The translations under genes were made by a program, and so were the position numbers. 34,697 bases of DNA from Flavobacterium sp. ACAM 123 (lineage in GTDB: Bacteria; Bacteroidota; Bacteroidia; Flavobacteriales; Flavobacteriaceae), in the NCBI RefSeq assembly GCF_000264055.1, contig NZ_AJXL01000037.1:1-34697 (forward strand), given 5' to 3'. Positions 27,279 through 34,359 of this stretch are shown here, in pieces. Position 1 is the stretch's first letter. Every line of letters begins with the position of its first letter. The notes beneath the pieces are model-generated. The model saw only the letters and a program-made list of their open reading frames with translations, had not been told where the DNA came from and searched no databases.

Positions 27279-29477
27279 TTAAGATTGTTCTTTATAGAAA
27301 GATAGTATCAACTCATTTGTAAAATTTTCACCCAAAATGTTTTTTACAACTGATTCTCCAGAAAACAAAAATTCTTCTAAAATAATTCTATCGTAATTTT
27401 TAACTGATTTCAAAAAAAGGGCAATACAAACTACTTTCTCTAAATCAAGCAAAAGAGTGTTATCAGAGTCTACCCAATTAACAAACTGGTTTATTTGCCG
27501 TTGCTTTCGCCAAATAGAAAAGGATTCAAAGAGTTCATTACCATTAAGCTTGAAAAAGGATTCAATCTCATTTTTAGATACAATCCATTTTGCTTTTGAG
27601 AGTAACACTTCTTTATAGTAGACTCTTGGAAAATAATCATAATGAGACTCTAGAATTCCCCAACTAAAACTAAAAATAGGTTTTACATCTTGGGTTTGTA
27701 AATCACATAAAAAATGATAAATAGGCAGTGATTTATAGGAGTAATTATGCGCATTAGACAAACAAGGAATAACTTCCTTATTGTGTTTCTGAGAGCGCAA
27801 AATGATTCTATTATTTGTAACGGAAACCGTCAGATCAATTATACCAATAGTAAAATCTTGATCTACTCCTGGATTAGAAAGGTAGGCAATTTCATATGCT
27901 CTCAGGACAGGTCTTCTTAATATGTTTCCCGTTCTTGATTCTGGAAAATGAACAATTTCAGCCAGAATCTTGTCCGAATACTGTTTTTTCTCCTTTTCTA
28001 CAATTTCATTTGTTAAATTGTATATCTCAGTATTTCCATTGCAAAAGCGCCCCAATAATTTAGCGGCACTCACATTTCCCGAGGACTCGATAACTATTTC
28101 TTCGTTTTCTAAAAGACCTATCATTACAGAAAAGGTAGCCGGAGTATTCTCCCAGCTAGAATCAAAGTCAGGAAAATCATTTTCAGAAAGCGTTATTACT
28201 TTTTCATTTTTTAAAACCGATGCTTTTATCTTTTTTTCCAATATATAATCGTAAGCAGTCCAGGACTGCGTGGCAGCTTCGGAACCTTTCCTTTTAAAAG
28301 AAAATTTTTCTAAAATATCATGTGTATCATTCATTTCAGAATTTTGAAGATACCCAATACCGGTTTCTGTATCTAATACCGTTGCTAATGGCATTTCACG
28401 AGATTCATACCTATGAGTGAATGCTTTTATAAAATTTAGCTGCTGTACGGATTTTTTTTCTTTTTGAATACCGTTTAAAAAACAGATAGCTTGCAATACT
28501 TTTTTAGACACACGATCACTTAGGGTATTGACTATAGTCCCCGTATTTAAATCTGTTTGGAGAAGGTATTTGTCATCATAATCTACTCCGAGTTTTTTAA
28601 TTTCTGATTTTATAGTTTCGTAGGTTTTTTCTCTAGGTATAATGGTTGTGTCTAATTCATATAGAAGGGTTTTTATCCGTTGTAAAATTTCGGTTTCTTG
28701 TTTTAAAGCTGGTATTTTACTCAAGAGAGAGAAAACCCTTTCCCATTCATCGCTACCGGTTAGGCTTCCGTCAAGTTCACTGACCAAAAATTGAAAATCG
28801 ATAAGCTGATTGACAAATTCCAGAGCTTCTTCTTTTTCTGAATCATCGTCTGCGAGAATGTCAACCATCTGCTCGATGTTGAACCCTGAATTTACTTGAA
28901 TCAGTAACGCTTCTAATAAAGACGATTTTCGGAGAGCTGAAATGCTATGTTCTCTTTTTGTTTTTACATATTTGTATTCAATATAGCGGTAAAAATCGCC
29001 AAGAGCGTAGATCGAGTTATTGGGGTAATACCTAAGATGTGGCTTTACGTTTTCTCGAGAAGCAAATTCTTGTAACATGGCTACCCAGAATTGCATGTCA
29101 AATTGAGTATGTCTAGTAAATTTTTTGGTGGACACCAATAAAATGTTAGTTTCACTATCTAAATTTCCCACAGTACATCCCGCGAATAATCCAAAAGGAG
29201 TGCATCGAGCTGACATTCTTGCAATATATTTCAGCAGGCTAAAGACTAAGGCATTTCTTTTTTTATCGGACAAACTGTGAGGGTTTGCCTTCCAATTATC
29301 TAAAGCGGCTAACAGTTCCGGTGAGGCAATACGGATTGCTTCCCTAATAAAAGGATTTGTAAATAATTGTAATACGTTTTCCGATGAATAATTGTCCAAT
29401 AAATTCAAGTACAAAGAGACTGGAAATAAAGGTGTTCTTAAAACATACTGTGAAAACGGCCGAACTTTATATTGCAT
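27279..29477 (-). CDS. LanB N-terminal part: glutamylation domain of class I lanthipeptide dehydratase (732 aa)
   Basis: The start matches the Lant_dehydr_N family (RPFSQYVLRTPLFPVSLY), followed by LKYIARMSARCTPFGLFAGC, one of the best conserved LanB motifs, and later FNIEQMVDIL and RRPVLRAYEIAYLSNPGVDQDF. In this family the domain uses glutamyl-tRNA to glutamylate Ser and Thr in the precursor core. The gene begins on the last base of the protease stop codon (TAATG), showing tight coupling. It is encoded apart from its elimination domain. The predicted substrate is the 58-residue peptide encoded at 31167-31343. Confidence 0.93.
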   Translation of the reverse strand: MQYKVRPFSQYVLRTPLFPVSLYLNLLDNYSSENVLQLFTNPFIREAIRIASPELLAALDNWKANPHSLSDKKRNALVFSLLKYIARMSARCTPFGLFAGCTVGNLDSETNILLVSTKKFTRHTQFDMQFWVAMLQEFASRENVKPHLRYYPNNSIYALGDFYRYIEYKYVKTKREHSISALRKSSLLEALLIQVNSGFNIEQMVDILADDDSEKEEALEFVNQLIDFQFLVSELDGSLTGSDEWERVFSLLSKIPALKQETEILQRIKTLLYELDTTIIPREKTYETIKSEIKKLGVDYDDKYLLQTDLNTGTIVNTLSDRVSKKVLQAICFLNGIQKEKKSVQQLNFIKAFTHRYESREMPLATVLDTETGIGYLQNSEMNDTHDILEKFSFKRKGSEAATQSWTAYDYILEKKIKASVLKNEKVITLSENDFPDFDSSWENTPATFSVMIGLLENEEIVIESSGNVSAAKLLGRFCNGNTEIYNLTNEIVEKEKKQYSDKILAEIVHFPESRTGNILRRPVLRAYEIAYLSNPGVDQDFTIGIIDLTVSVTNNRIILRSQKHNKEVIPCLSNAHNYSYKSLPIYHFLCDLQTQDVKPIFSFSWGILESHYDYFPRVYYKEVLLSKAKWIVSKNEIESFFKLNGNELFESFSIWRKQRQINQFVNWVDSDNTLLLDLEKVVCIALFLKSVKNYDRIILEEFLFSGESVVKNILGENFTNELILSFYKEQS

Positions 29478-31153
29478 TAGTGCCGTTTCTTTTTACTCAT
29501 TTTTTCTGCCATTTGCATGGCATTGTACACGTTTAAAACTTTCCCAGATTTTGATAGTTCCGAAAACGGAACTTTTTTGTCTTTTGTTCCCGGAACAATT
29601 ACTTCAATATCATAAGCGGTTCCTGAATCTAGAATGATTTGTTTTAGCTCTTGAACAGTCAATTTAGGGTAGTACGACCAGATTAAAGCCGCTGTTCCTG
29701 ACACCATAGGTGCTGCTAGTGAGGTTCCTGAGTCATACCCGTATCTATTATCTCCAACCGAGGTGTAAATTTTATCACCTGGAGCAAATAAATCCACATT
29801 CTTTTTGCCGTAATTAGAAAAGGAGGCTACTAAGGAGCTATCACTAATAGCAGTGCTAGCTCCTACGTTTATAAAATTATCTACAACTTCTATGGCATCA
29901 TCCTGAAAATCTATATCAGTTGGATAAGTAGGGTTTACATCTACATTAAAGCGATCATTTCCAGCACCATGAACAAGTAAAATATTATTATCAGCTGCAT
30001 ATTTCATAGCTGAGTAAACTAAATCGTTGTTCAAGGCAAATTCTTTGCTAAATGACATATTAATAATCTTAGCTCGATTATCGACCGCGTATCGTATTGC
30101 CATAGCAATATCTTGATCATGCTCATCACCATTAGCCGCTATTGCCAATGGCATTATCTTTATTTTTGAAGGTGCAATCATTGTAATTACTCCAGAAACT
30201 TTAGTTGAGTGATTATATGTAGTTGTTTTTCCTTTGGTATTTGTAGAAAGTCTATTATTACCATATCCTTTCTCAAATTTACCAGAGCTATCCGTTATTA
30301 AAAGTCGATCATCGAATTTAAGGTTTAAAGTTTTATTTAAAATGGAGTCTACCTCTTGCTTACTATCCTCCACATCTTTTAGTGACTTTTCTCCAAAATC
30401 GAGTCTCGCTTTCATAAAAGCTATTATTGCACCTAGATCAAAATCAAGATCTTCTCGCCTTTGTCTAAAGGTCTTGTCATTGATTTTGTGTTTTTTATAC
30501 ATACTATCTAGTTGTTGATAGGTGTAATCCTCCTTCGGGAAATAATGTTTTAAACTATCTGTGGCTATTGGATATGTTTTTACACTGTATTCTAAAGATT
30601 TTAGCCAGTTTTCGTAATAAACTCGCTCCTCTCTAAATTTTTTTAGTGCTCGATTGTATTCTTTTTGATTGCATAACTCTTGATTAATAAATTGATTGGT
30701 TTTCAAATCTCCACAAGCCCTTAAAATCCTTACAAATTCAAAATTGGAATAAACCAGGTATCCATTATCTTTTGTGCCAATAAAATTCCAACCGTTAACA
30801 TCGTCTACATAACCATTGCTATCATCGTCTAGACCATTATTAGGAATTTCCGCTTTATTTATCCATAAGTGATTCTTTAGTAAATCATGATTGATCTCTA
30901 CAGGTGAGTCAATAATCGCAACAATGATTTCTTTGGATCGCAATTTTTGGATGTTCTGCATTTTCCATTTGCTAATAGACATCCTTGTACTACCATCTTT
31001 GTCAATGCCCTTTTGAAACCAATTCAAAGAATCTAAATTTTTATAAATAGTAAATTCGTTGTGTTTACTTAAATTTAAGTCCGTGGTAGTTTTGCTCGAA
31101 CTACAACCTATAAAAACAGCAAGTAATAAAAATGAAGGAATCAATGATTTCAT
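29477..31153 (-). CDS. Subtilisin-like (S8) serine protease lipoprotein (558 aa)
   Basis: Lipobox IGCS with Cys17. The catalytic Asp82 is in VAIIDSPVEINHDLL, His315 in NHSTKVSGVI (the usual HGTH is altered to HSTK, but the catalytic His is kept), the oxyanion Asn399 in VHGAGND, and Ser478 in DSGTSLAAPMVSG. Between Asp and His there is an unusually long, charged helical insert (about 130-305) with many Lys/Glu and Tyr. The lipid anchor places it outside the cytoplasm. It sits between the precursor gene (13 bases upstream) and lanB, so it is the likely leader-processing protease (LanP role) after export. A function in peptide immunity or signal cleavage is an alternative. Confidence 0.88.
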   Translation of the reverse strand: MKSLIPSFLLLAVFIGCSSSKTTTDLNLSKHNEFTIYKNLDSLNWFQKGIDKDGSTRMSISKWKMQNIQKLRSKEIIVAIIDSPVEINHDLLKNHLWINKAEIPNNGLDDDSNGYVDDVNGWNFIGTKDNGYLVYSNFEFVRILRACGDLKTNQFINQELCNQKEYNRALKKFREERVYYENWLKSLEYSVKTYPIATDSLKHYFPKEDYTYQQLDSMYKKHKINDKTFRQRREDLDFDLGAIIAFMKARLDFGEKSLKDVEDSKQEVDSILNKTLNLKFDDRLLITDSSGKFEKGYGNNRLSTNTKGKTTTYNHSTKVSGVITMIAPSKIKIMPLAIAANGDEHDQDIAMAIRYAVDNRAKIINMSFSKEFALNNDLVYSAMKYAADNNILLVHGAGNDRFNVDVNPTYPTDIDFQDDAIEVVDNFINVGASTAISDSSLVASFSNYGKKNVDLFAPGDKIYTSVGDNRYGYDSGTSLAAPMVSGTAALIWSYYPKLTVQELKQIILDSGTAYDIEVIVPGTKDKKVPFSELSKSGKVLNVYNAMQMAEKMSKKKRH

Positions 31154-31166
31154 AAGAATTTAAAAA

Positions 31167-31343
31167 CTAATAGGTTACAGTTACCGTTTTGTTTGACTGC
31201 GTAATAGTTACACCATCGCCTACTTCTGCAATAATAGCACTATTACCACCATTGATCAACTGTAAATTGTCCAGTTGGGCTACTTTCATTTTTTCTAAAT
31301 TAAACTTTGATTTGTTTTCTTTTAATTTTTTTTCGACTTTCAT
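31167..31343 (-). CDS. Candidate RiPP precursor peptide, class I lanthipeptide-type leader, no Cys (58 aa)
   Basis: A frame that is easily missed. ATG is at 31343 and TAG at 31167. The leader is Lys/Glu-rich (MKVEKKLKENKSK), then FNLEKMKVAQLDNLQLINGG (residues 14-33). This matches the Bacteroidota pattern of an FNLxxxK(V/I)AxLxNLQxIxGG leader next to LanB genes. The 25-residue core after GG contains two Ser and five Thr (the end is KTVTVTY, with Thr at alternate positions) and no Cys. It is the first gene of the unit, 13 bases before the protease gene, with an operator and a -7 box upstream. Without Cys, lanthionine rings cannot form within the peptide. The expected product is a dehydrated linear peptide, or one that reacts with another thiol or amine. 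Confidence 0.85.
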   Translation of the reverse strand: MKVEKKLKENKSKFNLEKMKVAQLDNLQLINGGNSAIIAEVGDGVTITQSNKTVTVTY

Positions 31344-31371
31344 GATAGAGAAGTTTTTGTTACTAATAATT

Positions 31372-31440
31372 CAAATATATAAGTTTACAATGGTTTTTAG
31401 TGTGAAAATTAAAAGTTGTTGTCGGAATTCACGGAATTCC
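31372..31440 (-). promoter_or_regulatory. Island operator-promoter copy B (before the RiPP precursor)
   Basis: On the minus strand: a perfect 17-bp dyad GGAATTC-CGT-GAATTCC (31424-31440) followed by GACAACAA as in copy C, then a -7 box TATATTTG (31372-31379) about 28 bases before the ATG. The -7 box is 9 bp further from the dyad than in copies A and C, and no good -33 TTG is present at the usual distance. Confidence 0.65.
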
Positions 31441-31485
31441 GATAGTCTAAAAAAACACAATAATTTGAAGAACAATGTGTTACAA

Positions 31486-33187
31486 CTAATTTTGTTTTTC
31501 AAGTGCTTTAATGAAAAAACTAGGCTTAATTTTATGTTTTTTAGAAAAAGCTGCAGAAAAAGTTTCTGCAGAATTGAAACCAAATTCATTGGCTAATGAT
31601 GAAAGAGTGTAATTACGCAATATAGAATGCACCTGTAATTGAACTACAGCTTCATTTATTCTCAGATCATTGATATAATGTACAAAAGTTTTTCTTTTTT
31701 GATCATTAATGACTTTAGACAAGTATTTGCTGTTCGTGTTCAACGCTAGTGCGACTTTTTGAATTGTAATATTCTGTTCCAAAAAGCCTTTATTAAGTTC
31801 AAACTGGGCTAACTTTTCTGTTAATAGTTGCACAACCTCTTGTGAAATGAATTGTTGCTCAGATTTTTTGTTTTTTTGTGTACTTATGCTTTCTTGAAAT
31901 CCAGTATTTTCTGCTTCTATAGATGTATTAGGTCCAATAATCGCTTCAAATCGTTTACGATATTGTTTTTTTAAATAAAATTGAAAACCTATCAAACCAC
32001 TGAGACTAACAATTAAAATCAAGGACAAGATCAAATAAGTCGATTGTTTTTTTTGTCAATGATTGTATCATGGATTCTTTTTTTGCAAATAAATGAGGAG
32101 TGTCATAGTCTTTGAATAAAACTTTACTTAATTGTTTATAGTCAGTTTGCAAAATGCTATTAATTTTTGTAAACCTAGATAAGAATTTTAACTGCTGTGC
32201 TTTGTCTCCAGTTTGTTTATAGTGTTCAATTAAATAGGAGTAACCAGCAATAAATTCAGGTATGATTCTCTTATTTAAAACATACATTGAATCTACTTTT
32301 ATATAATTTTGAACCGCTTTTTTTTCATTTCCCATGCCAGCATAAGACTTACCTAAATAAAAATACGCTGCCAATATATTTCCGTAGTTTTTATCTAAAA
32401 TTATTTGAGGTAGTGCCTTATTTACACTATCTAGAGCTGCCTTATAGTTTTTCTTTAATACTTGATTAGCTCCTTCATTTAAAATGAAATAGGAAATATA
32501 GTAGTTGTCATTGGTAGCTTTAGACTCTTGATAACCCTTTTTATTATAATAACTCGTAGAATCTAAATTTTTTAATGATTTGTGAGCATCAGCTAATGCA
32601 AATAAAACATTATGATACTCGGTGGCATACTTGGGAGATCTAACATCTTTCTTTTTAAAGTAATTGAAACATTCTCTATAAAGTACAAGAGCTTCTTCTA
32701 CTTGACCCAATTCTTCAGAACGAAGCATGCCGATAGAATGTTTGACATTGTAATAAAAGTCTAAATTATTCCTTTTTGCATACTTTTCAGCCATAAAAAA
32801 ATTAGCTAATGCTTCATCAAATCGAAATTGTTTTTTTAATTCATATGCTTTTTTGGAATACGATAATGCAGGGAATTTTATATCGTCTGTGTTTTTAGCG
32901 TACTTAATTGAAATGTCTAAATACTGCATGCATTTTGCTCCTTCAAATAAATTTGATAGTAAAAAATAACCCCTGGAAAGGTTTATGTTACTTTTTTGTA
33001 TTTGTGCTCTTTTAATGTATGCATTAGCATAATGTAATTGCTTTGTATCGTTGCCTTGACTATTAATAAATGCTTGTTTTAAATCCTCATAGGAATCGCT
33101 TCTGTTAATTTTTTGAATTGATTGCGACCATAAAAAAATGGGAAAAATAAAAAAAAGCACTATTTTCAAGAAATGTAGGTTAATCAT
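31486..33187 (-). pseudogene. TPR - transmembrane - AraC-type regulator, frameshifted in an A8 run
   Basis: The N-terminal frame starts at ATG 33187 (a TTG at 33223 is less likely) with a signal-like segment MINLHFLKIVLFFIFPIFLWSQ, then about 330 residues of TPR-like helical pairs (YYNVKHSIGMLRSEELG, AAYFYLGKSYAGMGNEKKA). Near 32050 the frame shifts: with 7 instead of 8 A on the coding strand (T-run 32047-32054) it continues KKQSTYLILSLILIVSLSG into a membrane helix. The cytosolic part ends in an AraC-type helix-turn-helix (IQKVALALNTNSKYLSKVI, LSSLANEFGFNSAETFSAAF). The restored protein has about 566 aa. Such proteins sense an extracytoplasmic signal by the TPR part and act on DNA through the HTH. 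It is divergent from the bacteriocin unit and just upstream of the RiPP unit. Confidence 0.8.
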
Positions 33188-33303
33188 TATAGTTTTTTTT
33201 CTTGTAAAAATACAGCAAAACAAAAGAAATTAGAGGACAAAAATTAAATTTTTTTATATGTATGTAACATCTTGATATATAAGGTTTTGATTTTGTGCAT
33301 ATT

Positions 33304-33429
33304 GGAATTCACGGAATCCCATGTTGCAATTCCGTGAATTCCGACAACAACCATTTGCACAACACTAATTACTATTCTAGTTTTGACATCAGAAAAGTAA
33401 TCGAGTTTTTGAGTAAGACGTTATTTTTA
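33304..33429 (+). promoter_or_regulatory. Island operator-promoter copy C (before the bacteriocin peptides)
   Basis: Two dyads 22 bp apart (33304-33320 and 33326-33342), which together also form a long inverted repeat (GGAATTCACGGAAT and ATTCCGTGAATTCC). The second is followed by GACAACAA as in copy B. Then come a -33 TTG (33355-33357), 20 bases, the -7 box TAGTTTTG (33378-33385), and TAAGACGTTATTTTTA from 33414, shared with copy A at the same distance. Confidence 0.72.
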
Positions 33430-33664
33430 AATGAAGATTACCTTCCTAAATCATTTGGCCAATTACAAGGGAATAATTCAGCTGTACTGTAACCCTTTTA
33501 AAAAAACAGAGCATGAGGTTTTAGGTAAAGCTAATTTGCAACCTTAAAAACCAAAGCAATGTGGCATTTACTGATGCCGCTAAAAAGAATCTATTAGAAA
33601 GAAAATTCTCGAGAAACTTTTTCTGTTAGCAATTATTAATTAACAATTTTAAAAACTAGAAATT
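33430..33664 (+). other. Long untranslated leader of the bacteriocin unit
   Basis: From the predicted transcription start near 33392 to the first peptide ATG there are about 270 bases, much longer than other leaders here (15-110 bases). A 38-codon frame from 33431 (MKITFLNHLANYKG...) is in it but shows no leader or membrane motif. A second promoter or an RNA regulatory element is possible; I see no known riboswitch. Confidence 0.4.
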
Positions 33665-33829
33665 ATGAATTTGGAAAATTTGAATTTAGTAGAGCTGAAT
33701 GCTCTAGAAGGACAAGAAGTTGATGGTGGAATAGTTCCATTGGTGATTTTAGCTTATGTTGGATATGGCTTTTTAGCTGGTTTTGCAGCAGGAGTTACAA
33801 TTGGAACAGCAGTATATTTAACTAAATGA
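33665..33829 (+). CDS. Bacteriocin-like peptide 1 with double-glycine leader (54 aa)
   Basis: Leader MNLENLNLVELNALEGQEVDGG (in two parts: MNLENLNLVELNALEGQ, then EVDGG, residues 1-22) fits the LSxxELxxxxGG pattern cut by C39 peptidase-ABC exporters. The 32-residue core is hydrophobic and membrane-spanning, rich in Gly/Ala (GYGFLAGFAAGVTIGTAVYL), with GxxxG-type spacings known from two-peptide (class IIb) bacteriocins. It has no Cys. Its TGA overlaps the ATG that could begin the next frame (ATGA). An HlyD-type adaptor gene follows 0.5 kb on. Confidence 0.82.
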   Translation: MNLENLNLVELNALEGQEVDGGIVPLVILAYVGYGFLAGFAAGVTIGTAVYLTK

Positions 33830-33831
33830 TT

Positions 33832-33936
33832 ATGAGTAATATTGATCAAAATATTTTATTAAAGGCCTTCCTATTATCATTAATGGTTGGTTTTTTTGCA
33901 GGAATTATAATTGGTGTTAAAATTTATTTAAAATAA
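33832..33936 (+). CDS. Small membrane peptide between the two bacteriocin-like peptides (34 aa)
   Basis: MSNIDQNILLKAFLLSLMVG then FFAGIIIGVKIYLK: one hydrophobic helix with a basic end and no GG leader. ATG 33832 gives 34 aa; an in-frame ATG at 33826, overlapping the previous stop, gives 36. The GFFAGIIIGV stretch resembles the GFLAGFAAGVTIG core of peptide 1, so it may be a leaderless relative or the immunity peptide. The function is unknown. Confidence 0.6.
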   Translation: MSNIDQNILLKAFLLSLMVGFFAGIIIGVKIYLK

Positions 33937-33943
33937 AAAAAAT

Positions 33944-34120
33944 ATGGAAAATGTATTTAAATTGGACTATCACTTAGTTGAAATGTCGAATGTAGAACTA
34001 GAAGAAGTTGAAGGTGGAGTTCATCCAGCTGTAATTGTTGCATGTGTCGTTGGTGGTGGTGTTTTAGGTTTGGTTGTTGGTGTCGGGGTCTGCTATTTAG
34101 CATATAAATCGCTAATGTAA
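33944..34120 (+). CDS. Bacteriocin-like peptide 2 with double-glycine leader and two Cys (58 aa)
   Basis: Leader MENVFKLDYHLVEMSNVELE then EVEGG (residues 1-25), the same ELxxVxGG type as in peptide 1. The core (33 aa) begins VHPAVIVACVVGGGVLGLVV and ends CYLAYKSLM, with one membrane span, repeated GxxxG/GGG and Cys34 and Cys50, 16 residues apart, which could form a disulfide after export. It is the last gene before the terminator. Peptides 1 and 2 could act as a pair. Confidence 0.82.
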   Translation: MENVFKLDYHLVEMSNVELEEVEGGVHPAVIVACVVGGGVLGLVVGVGVCYLAYKSLM

Positions 34121-34136
34121 AATTTTAATTTGATTT

Positions 34137-34162
34137 GAACTCCTCGAGAAATCGAGGAGTTC
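34137..34162 (+). terminator. Terminator of the bacteriocin peptide unit
   Basis: Perfect 11-bp stem GAACTCCTCGA / TCGAGGAGTTC with a GAAA tetraloop, 16 bases past the peptide 2 stop. It separates the abundant peptide transcript from the export gene. The 197 bases that follow before the adaptor gene show no clear promoter. Confidence 0.85.
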
Positions 34163-34359
34163 ATTATAATGTAGTTAAAGAATTAACTTAAAATAAATTA
34201 TCTGTGATACTGTAAATATGATTAATTATCACCACTAGTAATATAAATAATAAAATGAGAAATTAAGTTTTTAAAATTACCGAGCTCTCAGAAGTGTCCC
34301 GACTTCGTAACAACAAATATTTTTAGAGAATAATCAGGTCCCCAAAACAAAGCAATTTT

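Noticed and set aside
33295..33492. A 65-codon open frame across operator-promoter copy C
   Set aside because: It covers the dyads, the -33 and the -7 box, has low-complexity composition and no domain, so it is a chance frame over regulatory DNA.
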